Below, piece by piece: positions 1-6,105 of a stretch of 6,105 nucleotides of DNA (position 1 is the stretch's first letter; each line of letters starts with the position of its first letter). The stretch comes from Gammaproteobacteria bacterium (GTDB lineage: Bacteria; Pseudomonadota; Gammaproteobacteria; Steroidobacterales; Steroidobacteraceae). The notes beneath the pieces were generated by a model. That model saw only the letters and a program-made list of their open reading frames with translations. It had not been told where the DNA came from and did no database searches. The position numbers and the translations under genes are program-made. The DNA lies in the NCBI GenBank assembly GCA_029857655.1, contig JAOUGR010000132.1, positions 1 through 6,105 of the forward strand. The letters are read 5' to 3'.

Positions 1-327
1 ATCTCCCGGCTCCACCGGGCGCCGGAAGCGCGCCTTGTCGATACCGACGAAATAGAACCGGGTCTCCTCGTCGGGTACGACACCGGCGGTCTTGAATGCG
101 AGTATGCCGGCAGCCTGGGCGAGTGCCTCCAGGATCATCACCCCCGGCATCACCGGCCGGTGGGGAAAGTGCCCCGCAAAGAATGGCTCATTGATCGTCA
201 CATTCTTGATGGCGTGGATGCTCTTGCCCGGCACGCATTCGATGACGCGGTCGACCAGCAGCATCGGGTAGCGATGCGGCAACTGCGCGCGGACCGCATT
301 GATGTCCATCGCAAAACCTTCACTCAT
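1..327 (-). CDS. fabZ: 3-hydroxyacyl-ACP dehydratase FabZ, N-terminal part (cut by window edge)
   Basis: The first 109 codons of FabZ (family length about 145-155), so roughly 40 C-terminal residues lie outside the window. FabZ dehydrates (3R)-3-hydroxyacyl-ACP to trans-2-enoyl-ACP in type II fatty acid elongation, in the cytoplasm, with a hot-dog fold. Visible marks are [13 protein letters not shown] (16-28), the [15 protein letters not shown] block with catalytic H53, and [15 protein letters not shown] with catalytic E67. The His-Glu spacing of 14 equals that of P. aeruginosa H49/E63. [17 protein letters not shown] ends at the window edge. It competes with lipid A synthesis for 3-hydroxyacyl-ACP and sits beside lpxD, normally followed by lpxA. 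The ATG at 327 overlaps the lpxD stop and has AGGAG 8 nt upstream; the ATG at 309 (M7) is an alternative with its own GAAGG. Identification is firm, the start less so. Confidence 0.96.
   Translation of the reverse strand, partial: MSEGFAMDINAVRAQLPHRYPMLLVDRVIECVPGKSIHAIKNVTINEPFFAGHFPHRPVMPGVMILEALAQAAGILAFKTAGVVPDEETRFYFVGIDKARFRRPVEPGD
317..321 (-). promoter_or_regulatory. Shine-Dalgarno for the alternative internal fabZ start
   Basis: GAAGG on the minus strand lies 7 nt before an in-frame ATG at 309-307 (codon 7 of the longer fabZ frame). Starting there gives [15 protein letters not shown], close to the known Pseudomonas aeruginosa FabZ N-terminus (MMDINEIREYLPHRYP), so this start is a real rival to the one at 327. 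Confidence 0.5.
324..327 (-). other. ATGA stop-start overlap, lpxD/fabZ
   Basis: On the minus strand the fabZ ATG (327-325) shares two bases with the lpxD stop TGA (326-324), the typical arrangement for translational coupling. Unlike the dxr/rseP overlap, a strong AGGAG is also present here, so coupling would add to direct initiation. Confidence 0.75.
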
Positions 328-1361
328 TCGTCCGTCTCCTGGCCTGCACCGCCGGCGCCCAGTTCGAGTTGCGCAAGCCGACGCTCGAGGGCGTCGAGCC
401 GCCGCAGCCGTGCCACCGTGCGACGCCAATCCATCGTCTGGATCGCCGGGATGCCGGATGAATACGTTCCCGGACCCGGGAGCGAGCGCGTAACCATCGA
501 GTAACCCGTCACCACGACTTCGTCACCGATCTCCAGGTGACCTACGATACCGACGGCACCGCCGATCATGCACCGGCGCCCGATGATCGTGCTCCCCGAA
601 ATGCCGACGCAGCCGGCGATCACCGTATGTGCACCGATCCGGCAGTTATGGCCGACCTGCACCAGGTTGTCCAGTTTCACCCCATCTTCGATGACCGTGT
701 CCTCGATCGTGCCGCGATCGATCGTCGTGTTAGCGCCGACTTCCACATCGTCGCCGATACGCACGGCGCCAAGATGCGGAACCTTGACGAAGCCGTCGGG
801 AGCCGGCGCGAAGCCAAATCCGTCGCTTCCAATGACGGCACCAGGCTTGAAAACGCAACGCCGGCCAATGGTCACCCCGTGGCAGATCGTGACGGAGGCC
901 TGCAGGCGGCAATCGTCCCCGAGGCGCGCCCCTTCTTCAATGACGGAACTGGGTCCGACGAAACAGCGCTCGCCGATCACGGCGCCGGCCCCGATTGCGG
1001 CATTCGGGCCGATCCATGCGCTTGCCGCCACTCTCGCACTGGCGGCAATGCTGGCCCCCGGGGCAGCGCCCGCAGTGACCGCCGCTTCAGGGTAGATGCC
1101 AGCAGCAATGCGCGCGTAGGCCGCATACGGATGGGGACTGATCAGCGCGGCGACCGGACAATCAGGCAGCATCTCGCGCGCCAGGACGACAACCGTCGCA
1201 CGCGTGGCGGCAAGCTGCCTGCGGTACTTCGCATCACTGCAGAATGTCAGGGTGCCCGGCGTCGCGGACGCCAGTGGCGCGACCGCCTGGACCGTCAGAC
1301 CGGGGTCACCAGATAGTTCCAGGCCGTAACGGACTGCAAGCTCGCCGAGCGTGATCGCCAT
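324..1361 (-). CDS. lpxD: UDP-3-O-(3-hydroxyacyl)glucosamine N-acyltransferase LpxD
   Basis: 345 residues (E. coli 341). LpxD transfers a 3-hydroxyacyl chain from ACP to the 2-amino group of UDP-3-O-acyl-glucosamine, the third step of lipid A synthesis, in the cytoplasm as a homotrimer. The N-terminal uridine-binding domain (about 1-100) contains [17 protein letters not shown] and the [11 protein letters not shown] segment. A left-handed parallel beta-helix of hexapeptide repeats follows (about 102-290: [28 protein letters not shown] and so on). The GSDGFGFAP signature is at 178-186. The catalytic histidine is H238 in NLVQVGHN, and H275 in GHLEIGD matches the second conserved histidine (E. 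coli H239 and H276). YSSGIPA (300-306) precedes the C-terminal helix (about 310-335), which in E. coli helps bind acyl-ACP. The last 11 residues are a Gly/Glu-rich tail. The ATG has a good Shine-Dalgarno, and the stop overlaps the fabZ start. Confidence 0.98.
   Translation of the reverse strand: MAITLGELAVRYGLELSGDPGLTVQAVAPLASATPGTLTFCSDAKYRRQLAATRATVVVLAREMLPDCPVAALISPHPYAAYARIAAGIYPEAAVTAGAAPGASIAASARVAASAWIGPNAAIGAGAVIGERCFVGPSSVIEEGARLGDDCRLQASVTICHGVTIGRRCVFKPGAVIGSDGFGFAPAPDGFVKVPHLGAVRIGDDVEVGANTTIDRGTIEDTVIEDGVKLDNLVQVGHNCRIGAHTVIAGCVGISGSTIIGRRCMIGGAVGIVGHLEIGDEVVVTGYSMVTRSLPGPGTYSSGIPAIQTMDWRRTVARLRRLDALERRLAQLELGAGGAGQETDE
336..340 (-). promoter_or_regulatory. Shine-Dalgarno for the upstream fabZ start
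   Basis: AGGAG on the minus strand, inside the last codons of lpxD and 8 nt before the ATG at 327. It supports initiation at the ATGA overlap. Confidence 0.65.
1295..1320 (-). promoter_or_regulatory. Candidate sigma-E-like promoter inside lpxD (speculative)
   Basis: Reading the minus strand, a -35-like GGAACTA (1320-1314) is followed after 14 nt by a perfect -10-like TCTGA (1299-1295). The E. coli sigma-E elements are GGAACTT and TCTGA/TCAAA, usually about 16 nt apart by this count, so the boxes match well but the spacer is about two bases short. The site lies within codons about 14-23 of lpxD. It would make an mRNA starting near 1288 that covers fabZ and whatever follows it. It may be chance in coding sequence. 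Confidence 0.2.
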
Positions 1362-1368
1362 GGCGGCG

Positions 1369-1374
1369 CTCCCT
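1369..1374 (-). promoter_or_regulatory. Shine-Dalgarno for lpxD
   Basis: The minus strand reads AGGGAG in the 31-nt skp-lpxD gap, followed by a 7-nt spacer (CGCCGCC) and the lpxD ATG at 1361. Match and spacing are good, and the site decides the lpxD start. Confidence 0.7.
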
Positions 1375-1392
1375 ACCGGCTCTGCCTGCCGC

Positions 1393-1947
1393 TCAGTTTT
1401 TCGGCGCTGGTGGGGGCGTCTGTGCCGGCGCCTTCGCCTTGATCGCGACGATTACCTGCGGCGTGATGTCCACCGCCTCGGCTGCGAACAGCACCCCGTC
1501 GCTGATGATCAATTGATAACCGTTGGCACGAGCGTAGACCTGCACTTCCTGGAGCAGCGCGCGCTGGACCTTGCCGAACTCCTCGTTGCGACGAAGATTC
1601 GCGTCCTCCTGGAGCTCGGTGAAGCGCCGCGAAAGGCTGATCTCGCCTTCACGCACATCGCGCTCCGCCTTGGTACGCTCGGCCTCGGACATCACCGCCG
1701 CCTCCCGCTTGAGTTTGTCCGACTTCTCCTGCAGCGCCTTCTGCTGGGCGGCCAGCTCCCGCTGCCGCGGCAGGAATTCGCCTTCGAGCGCCTGCTGCGC
1801 CGCGCGCGCCTGCGGCGACTCCTCCAGCAGCCGTCCGGTATTCACGTAGCCGATCTTGATTTCGGCGTGAGCCGCCAGCGGCACGGTCGCAAATGCCATG
1901 CCGCACAGCAGCGCCCAGGGGATGGAATGCCTGATCATGTGTGTCAT
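1393..1947 (-). CDS. skp: Periplasmic chaperone Skp (OmpH family)
   Basis: 184 residues including the signal peptide. Skp forms a trimer with coiled-coil arms that holds unfolded outer-membrane proteins in the periplasm and delivers them to BamA. The N-terminus MTHMIRHSIP plus a hydrophobic core ends in AAHA, giving likely signal peptidase I cleavage after A28. Mature EIKIGYVNTGRLLEESPQ is the first strand of the trimer body. Residues about 44-138 are highly charged, Glu/Arg/Lys/Gln-rich and helical, forming the tentacle. NGYQLIISDGVLFAAEAVDITPQVI (143-167, given here only to mark the span) returns to the body domain, as in E. coli. An Ala/Pro-rich tail (172-184, including QTPPPAPKN) extends past the usual end. 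The ATG at 1947 has only a weak purine-rich GAGAAAAG upstream. M4 (1938) is an alternative start that also leaves a working signal peptide. Placement between bamA and lpxD, 14 nt after bamA, is the standard one. Confidence 0.95.
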   Translation of the reverse strand: MTHMIRHSIPWALLCGMAFATVPLAAHAEIKIGYVNTGRLLEESPQARAAQQALEGEFLPRQRELAAQQKALQEKSDKLKREAAVMSEAERTKAERDVREGEISLSRRFTELQEDANLRRNEEFGKVQRALLQEVQVYARANGYQLIISDGVLFAAEAVDITPQVIVAIKAKAPAQTPPPAPKN

Positions 1948-1961
1948 CTTTTCTCGACTCG

Positions 1962-4397
1962 TCAGAAAGCGGAACCGATTGAGAACTGGAAGCGTTCGAC
2001 CTCGTCCGGATAGCGGATCGCATCGCCCTTGTATTCATTCAGCGGGATGGCGTAGCTGAACCGGAACACCCCCAGCGGCGCAAGCCACTGGACCGCCACA
2101 CCCGCCGATTGCTTCAGTTCATTGTAATCGAACTTGTAGTCCACCGGCGTGACGCCGTCGCGGCCGACGAAATCGATGTCGGCGCCCTGCGAGAACACAC
2201 TGCCGATGTCGTAGAACATGCTGATTCGGGTGCTGGTCCGCCATTTCTTGGGAACCGGCAGCAGGAGCTCCGCGCGACCGATCACCTTCATGTTGCCGCC
2301 ATAGGGATTGCCGAAGCCATCCTTCGGACCGAGCCGGCTTTCGGAGAATCCCCGTATGGATTCCGGCCCACCGGCGAAGAACTGGCGATAGGGCGGCAGC
2401 GATGTGGTGTCCTTGCCGATCGCATCGCCGTAGCCAAGCTCCCCCGTCAATGCCACCGTGAACTGTCGCCACACTGGAATCAGCTTCAGGAAATCGTAAT
2501 TGAAGACGTAATAGTTTATCTCGCTGCCAGGGGCAGCCACGGACAGCGTCAACGAGTGCCGCATGCCGCGATCCGCGAAGATCGCCCGATTCCGCGAGTC
2601 GAAGAACCAGCCCGTGAGCAACTCGTAGGTGATGTACTTCGTCCCATACAGGGTGGTCGTGATGATCTGCGGGTCTTCGCTGTTCGGGTCGTCGATTTCC
2701 GTCTCGATGATCCGCGTATAGGGATTGCCGTTGGCCCGCACCCAGGCAACGGCCTCGGGAGCGCTGCCGCGCGGGTTGACGACCAGGTCCGACTGTTGCG
2801 CCACGACGCCGAAGCGCAGCCCCTGGAACTCGGTGATCGGATAGCCGAATTCCACCGACGCGGACATCGTGGTGGTCGAGAATTTCGACGCCGCCGAGAC
2901 GAATTGCGCGACGTCCCGGTACTGCAGGCCGAGGGTGCGCGAAAGGCCGTCCACGTTCGTGTACGGATCCGTGTGCGAAATGCTGTAGGACTGCGAGTAA
3001 CGTCCTGAAACCAGCTCGACCGCCAGTCGCTGGCCTGATCCCATGAAATTTGAATGCACGAAGCTGCCGTTCAGCAGGAACGACTGGGACTCCGAGTAGC
3101 CGATGCCACCACTGAACTGGCCCGGCAATCCTTCCTTGATGTCGAAATCCACGTCGACGAGGTCCGGCGTGCCCGGTACCGGCGTCGATTCGAATTCCAC
3201 TTTCTCTATGTATGGCAGGCGCTGCAATCGCTCCTTGGAACGCTCCAGCAGCGCGTTCGAGAGGTAGGATCCCTCGAGCTGTCGCAACTCGCGGCGCAGG
3301 ACTTCGTCGTCGATTGCGCTGGTGTTGATGAAATTGACGCGCCGCACATAGGCCCTGCTGCCGGGATCCACAAAGAACGTCAGGTTCACGATCTTCTTTT
3401 CTTCATCCGCCTGCGGCACCGGGTCGATCTTGGCGAATGCGTAACCCTCCACGCCAAGCCGGTATGCCAGGAGTTCCTGCGTCTGGGTGATCAGCTTTCG
3501 CGAGTAAGTCTGGCCGGGCTGCACGACCAGCAGCCGGCGCAAATCCGCTTCCGCGACCTTCATGGCGCCGGCGAGCTTGACTTCGCCGACCTTGTAGACC
3601 TCGCCCTCGCGGATATTGACCGTGATGAAGATGTCGTCCTTCTCGGGCGCAATCGCGACCTGGGTCGACTCAATGTCAAAGTTCGCATGGCCGCGGTCCT
3701 GGTACCAGGATTGCAGCGTCTCCAGATCACCCTGCAACGACTCGCGCGAATACCGGTCGTCCTGCTTGTACCAGGACATCCAGCCTGGCGTGCGCAGCTT
3801 GAATGCCTCGAGCAGCGTCTCATCGTCGTAGACGGTGTTGCCGACGATATTGATCTGGCGGATGCGGGCGCGCTTGCCCTCGACGACTTCGATCTTGATC
3901 TTGACCTTGTTGCCGGGAACCTCTTCGACCTTGGTGTCGATGCGGACCGCGTACTTGCCGCGGCTGAAGTACTGGTCCGTCAGGTAACCCTGGACCTCCT
4001 CCAGCACGGAGCGGTCGAAGGTCTTGCCGGTCGCCAAACCGACCGAGCGCAGAGATTTCTGCAGGTCCTCGGTCTTGATGTCCTTGTTGCCGGTGATCTC
4101 GAAGCTCTCGATGGAAGGACGCTCGTAAACGACGACCACCAGCGTCGCGCCATCTCGACGCAACTCGATGTCGCGGAAGAATCCGGTTTTGAACAATGCG
4201 CGGATTGCCTCCTGGATCCGGCGCTGCTCGAGCCGGTCGCCAATGTTGACCGGCAGGTAGTTGTAGACCGTGCCCTCGGATATCCGCTGCAGGCCTTCGA
4301 CCCGGATGTCGCCCACGATGAAATCTGTGGCCGCGCCCTGCGCGAATATTGCGGGTGCGTAGGCCAGCAAAATGGCGCTGATCAGCCGTCGTAGCAT
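1962..4397 (-). CDS. bamA: Outer membrane protein assembly factor BamA (Omp85, five POTRA domains plus barrel)
   Basis: 811 residues, against 810 in E. coli. BamA is the central subunit of the BAM complex and folds beta-barrel proteins into the outer membrane. The signal peptide is residues 1-19, with likely cleavage after IFA. Five POTRA domains follow at roughly 25-92, 93-174, 175-265, 268-345 and 347-423. The 16-strand barrel begins near GQFSGGIGYSE (426-436). The strand region preceding loop 6 ends in GGPESIRGF (676-684), giving the conserved RGF with R682. The C-terminus RFQFSIGSAF is a clear beta-signal ending in phenylalanine. Against E. coli, loop 6 after RGF is much shorter (about 17 residues between RGF and GGN) and there is no cysteine in the protein, while the 541-588 surface region is longer and acidic (IDDPNSEDPQ). 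The ATG is chosen because it opens the signal peptide; a moderate AAGGG lies 12 nt upstream and no nearer in-frame start exists. The gene follows rseP by 23 nt and precedes skp by 14 nt, consistent with one mRNA and a shared chaperone-assembly role. Confidence 0.98.
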   Translation of the reverse strand: MLRRLISAILLAYAPAIFAQGAATDFIVGDIRVEGLQRISEGTVYNYLPVNIGDRLEQRRIQEAIRALFKTGFFRDIELRRDGATLVVVVYERPSIESFEITGNKDIKTEDLQKSLRSVGLATGKTFDRSVLEEVQGYLTDQYFSRGKYAVRIDTKVEEVPGNKVKIKIEVVEGKRARIRQINIVGNTVYDDETLLEAFKLRTPGWMSWYKQDDRYSRESLQGDLETLQSWYQDRGHANFDIESTQVAIAPEKDDIFITVNIREGEVYKVGEVKLAGAMKVAEADLRRLLVVQPGQTYSRKLITQTQELLAYRLGVEGYAFAKIDPVPQADEEKKIVNLTFFVDPGSRAYVRRVNFINTSAIDDEVLRRELRQLEGSYLSNALLERSKERLQRLPYIEKVEFESTPVPGTPDLVDVDFDIKEGLPGQFSGGIGYSESQSFLLNGSFVHSNFMGSGQRLAVELVSGRYSQSYSISHTDPYTNVDGLSRTLGLQYRDVAQFVSAASKFSTTTMSASVEFGYPITEFQGLRFGVVAQQSDLVVNPRGSAPEAVAWVRANGNPYTRIIETEIDDPNSEDPQIITTTLYGTKYITYELLTGWFFDSRNRAIFADRGMRHSLTLSVAAPGSEINYYVFNYDFLKLIPVWRQFTVALTGELGYGDAIGKDTTSLPPYRQFFAGGPESIRGFSESRLGPKDGFGNPYGGNMKVIGRAELLLPVPKKWRTSTRISMFYDIGSVFSQGADIDFVGRDGVTPVDYKFDYNELKQSAGVAVQWLAPLGVFRFSYAIPLNEYKGDAIRYPDEVERFQFSIGSAF

Positions 4398-4420
4398 TTG
4401 AGCGTGGATCCCTTGGGTGA

Positions 4421-5800
4421 TCAGCCGAGCAGGCGCGTGATGTCGTTGTAGAACGCGAAGCCCATCAGCAACATCAGCATTGCGATGCCCAGTTTCTGGC
4501 CCAGCACCTGTGCCTGCATCGGCAGCGGGCCGCCCCTGGCCATTTCAACCAGCTGGTACAGGATCTGGCCGCCATCCAGCACCGGTATCGGCAGCAGGTT
4601 CAGCACCGCGAGCGAAATCGAGACCAGCGCCAGGAAGCCGAGATAATAATTGAAGCCCTCATTCGCCGTCAGCCCGGCGTACTGCGCAATATTGATCGGG
4701 CCAGAAATGTTTTTCGTCGAGACCCGGCCCGTTACCATGTGCCACAGGAATCGCACCGTCAGGGCGCTTTTTTCCCAGGTTTCCCGCACCGCCGGAAGCA
4801 CCGCGGCAAGCACGCCATACCGTTCGACAGTCTCCATCGATTCCGGGAAAGCCAGCACCACCGTGCCGTCCACGCCGAGGCCGATCTGTCCGATGGACCG
4901 GCCGTCCTCAACCACGGTCTTAGGCACGAGTGTGAATGAAAGCCTGGCCCCGTCGCGAAGCGCGGTGAGTTCCGTGCTCATGCCGGGACGCGCTCGTATT
5001 GCCGCGACGAAGGCCGCGAAGTCTGCGACCGGCTGTGCCTCGACATCGATGATCCGGTCGCCGATCGCAAGCCCCGCGCGCTCGGCTGGGTCGCCGCTCG
5101 TCAACAGACCGACCACGACCGGCCGCGGCGGCAGCCAGAATGACAATCCGAGACCGTGCAGCAGGACGCCTGGCTCGGTTAGCGTGCGTCGCTCGGCGTC
5201 AGGGACGACGATTTCAAGTTCGCGATCGCGTCCGTCGCGCCCGCGAACCGAAAGCGGCACGCGACCATGATCGACCACCTCTTCGAGGATCCCGAGTACC
5301 GCGGCCTGACGGGTCGGGGTGGCACGCCCGGCAACGCGAATCAGTTCGTCGTCCGGCCTCAGATCCGCCGCGGCGGCGTAGGACCCAGACGCGACCTCTC
5401 CGACGACCGGCTTGAGTCCCGGGATCCCGTACATGAACAGGACCCAGTAGGCGGCGATCGCAAACAGGAAATTTGCGGCGGGGCCCGCAAGCAGCACGAG
5501 GATGCGCAGAAGCGGCGGCCGGCGATTGAAGGCCCGATGTTCCTCGCCGGGTGGCACCGGCCCTTCACGCTCGTCGAGCAGGCGCACATAGCCGCCCAGT
5601 GGAATCACCGCCAGCACGTATTCAATCTGGTCCGGACCGCGACCGACACGCCGGAGGATCGGCTTGCCGAAGCCGAGCGAAAAGCGCAGCACCTTGAACC
5701 CGAGGCGCCGCGCAACCCAGTAGTGCCCGAACTCGTGCACCGAGACCAGCACACCGATCGCGACGATGAACGCCAGCAGGGTGGTGAAGCCAAAGCTCAT
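4421..5800 (-). CDS. rseP: RseP-type site-2 intramembrane zinc metalloprotease
   Basis: 459 residues; E. coli RseP (YaeL) has 450. The family cleaves the anti-sigma factor RseA within the membrane after DegS cuts it, releasing sigma-E, and also clears remnant signal peptides. The first membrane helix (about 5-30) carries the zinc motif HEFGH (H22, E23, H26), at the same positions as in E. coli. The [11 protein letters not shown] membrane-associated loop follows (67-77), then a second helix (about 98-123) with AGPAANF. Two periplasmic PDZ domains come next (about 127-205 and 218-295; the second has the AGLAIGDRI core). The [11 protein letters not shown] segment is at 366-376. The third helix has N401 and the [10 protein letters not shown] motif, whose D409 is the third zinc ligand. 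The fourth helix spans about 433-452. All catalytic residues are present, so the protein should be active. Just after the motif it reads LDGGQ where E. coli has LDGGH, and S396 aligns with E. coli N389. The start is fixed by the ATGA overlap with dxr and the match to the family N-terminus. Confidence 0.97.
   Translation of the reverse strand: MSFGFTTLLAFIVAIGVLVSVHEFGHYWVARRLGFKVLRFSLGFGKPILRRVGRGPDQIEYVLAVIPLGGYVRLLDEREGPVPPGEEHRAFNRRPPLLRILVLLAGPAANFLFAIAAYWVLFMYGIPGLKPVVGEVASGSYAAAADLRPDDELIRVAGRATPTRQAAVLGILEEVVDHGRVPLSVRGRDGRDRELEIVVPDAERRTLTEPGVLLHGLGLSFWLPPRPVVVGLLTSGDPAERAGLAIGDRIIDVEAQPVADFAAFVAAIRARPGMSTELTALRDGARLSFTLVPKTVVEDGRSIGQIGLGVDGTVVLAFPESMETVERYGVLAAVLPAVRETWEKSALTVRFLWHMVTGRVSTKNISGPINIAQYAGLTANEGFNYYLGFLALVSISLAVLNLLPIPVLDGGQILYQLVEMARGGPLPMQAQVLGQKLGIAMLMLLMGFAFYNDITRLLG
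5797..5800 (-). other. ATGA stop-start overlap, dxr/rseP
   Basis: On the minus strand the four bases read ATGA: the rseP start ATG (5800-5798) shares two bases with the dxr stop TGA (5799-5797). The region just upstream of the rseP ATG has only a weak G-rich match (GGCGG) and no good Shine-Dalgarno, so re-initiation by ribosomes finishing dxr is the likely way rseP is translated. The coupling itself is inference. Confidence 0.75.
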
Positions 5801-6105
5801 GCGCTGACCGCCAGGCGAATCGATAACTCGGCACTCGCCCGACCGCGCGCCCAGGCATCGGCAACCAGGGCGTCGTCCAGGCTTCGTACCGGCTTCACCT
5901 GATGCTGTTGCAACACGTTCTCAATGACCCTCGCGATGTCGTCAAAGTTCAGGCTCCGGTCGAGAAAAGCGGCCACGGCCACCTCATTTGCGGCGTTGAT
6001 GACCGCCGGCGCCGTGCCACCCGCGCGAGCCGCCTCGACTGCCAGGCGGAGGCATGGAAATCGTTCCATATCAGGGGCTTCGAATGACAATTTGGCAACC
6101 TGCAC
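5797..6105 (-). CDS. dxr: 1-deoxy-D-xylulose 5-phosphate reductoisomerase, C-terminal part (cut by window edge)
   Basis: This is the last 102 codons of Dxr (IspC). The enzyme converts 1-deoxy-D-xylulose 5-phosphate to 2-C-methyl-D-erythritol 4-phosphate with NADPH, the committed step of the non-mevalonate isoprenoid pathway in the cytoplasm. Recognisable parts are the strand-turn segment [18 protein letters not shown] (E. coli has [21 protein letters not shown]) and the [13 protein letters not shown] block, followed by the C-terminal helical domain to the stop. The NADPH-binding and metal/catalytic domains lie upstream of base 6105 and are not visible. The reading frame runs open to the window edge and begins there at an internal valine codon (GTG), which should not be taken as a start. 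The TGA stop overlaps the rseP ATG, so the two are probably translationally coupled. The dxr-rseP adjacency is standard in proteobacteria. Identification is firm. Confidence 0.96.
   Translation of the reverse strand: MQVAKLSFEAPDMERFPCLRLAVEAARAGGTAPAVINAANEVAVAAFLDRSLNFDDIARVIENVLQQHQVKPVRSLDDALVADAWARGRASAELSIRLAVSA

Noticed and set aside
1363..1392. GCGGC...GCCGC inverted repeat in the skp-lpxD gap as a possible hairpin over the lpxD ribosome binding site.
   Set aside because: Only five base pairs with a 20-nt loop; such a match is easily found by chance in GC-rich DNA and there is no run of T for a terminator.
1895..1912. LLCG in the Skp signal peptide as a possible lipoprotein lipobox.
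   Set aside because: The residue before the cysteine is leucine rather than Gly/Ala/Ser. The cysteine lies within the hydrophobic core, and a good signal peptidase I site (AAHA) follows at residue 28.
3660..3690. A GCGAACTT box on the minus strand in bamA, upstream of skp, as a possible sigma-E -35.
   Set aside because: No -10-like element follows at a usable distance.
3054..4394. A 446-codon open frame on the plus strand, opposite bamA, and similar long plus-strand frames at 160-504, 537-1316, 1351-2013, 2109-3008 and 5267-5902.
   Set aside because: Every one is codon-aligned with the real gene on the other strand. In that frame a stop arises only where the sense gene uses TTA, CTA or TCA, codons that are rare in GC-rich genomes. 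The 446-codon frame ends exactly at the CTA codon for Leu2 of BamA. The products are His/Arg/Asp-rich with no recognisable family, so they are by-products of codon bias.
5195..5222. A CGAACTT box on the minus strand in rseP, upstream of bamA, as a possible sigma-E -35.
   Set aside because: About 16 nt further on there is no TCTGA/TCAAA-like -10 (the sequence reads ACGCC), so only half the promoter matches.
1..6105. Partial fabZ and dxr as possible truncated pseudogenes.
   Set aside because: Both frames run uninterrupted to the window edges with conserved sequence up to the last codon, so the truncation comes from the window boundary.

Overview
This window is a tightly packed, one-directional stretch of a core envelope-biogenesis operon, read entirely on the minus strand. 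In transcription order (high to low coordinate) it holds the 3' end of dxr (isoprenoid precursor synthesis), rseP (site-2 intramembrane protease), bamA (outer-membrane protein assembly), skp/ompH (periplasmic chaperone), lpxD (lipid A acyltransferase) and the 5' part of fabZ (3-hydroxyacyl-ACP dehydratase). The order dxr-rseP-bamA-skp-lpxD-fabZ is the classical proteobacterial arrangement, usually continuing to lpxA-lpxB beyond fabZ and preceded by uppS-cdsA. The DNA is GC-rich. The protein sequences (an 811-residue five-POTRA BamA, a FabZ with a Pseudomonas-like MDIN N-terminus, a BamA loop 6 resembling that of xanthomonads) suggest a non-enteric, high-GC gammaproteobacterium. The exact lineage cannot be fixed from the window, and a betaproteobacterium is not fully excluded.

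Layout: dxr C-terminus 5797-6105 (cut by the window edge); rseP 4421-5800, overlapping dxr by ATGA; 23-nt gap; bamA 1962-4397; 14-nt gap; skp 1393-1947; 31-nt gap; lpxD 324-1361; fabZ 1-327, overlapping lpxD by ATGA and cut by the window edge. Only 68 bases are non-coding. No intergenic space is large enough for an ordinary promoter or terminator, and no RNA gene, mobile element, CRISPR array or repeat was seen.

The genes share one job, building the cell envelope. Dxr feeds isoprenoids (undecaprenyl carriers, quinones). LpxD and FabZ both draw on the 3-hydroxyacyl-ACP pool, one for lipid A and the other for phospholipid acyl chains. Skp carries unfolded outer-membrane proteins to BamA, which inserts them. 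RseP is the protease that, in the sigma-E pathway, passes on the signal of misfolded outer-membrane proteins.

I found no sign of an undescribed system. The points worth a second look are modest: a near-consensus sigma-E-like promoter inside lpxD, two competing fabZ starts each with its own good ribosome binding site, residue changes next to the RseP active-site motif, a cysteine-free BamA with altered surface loops, and a proline-rich tail on Skp.
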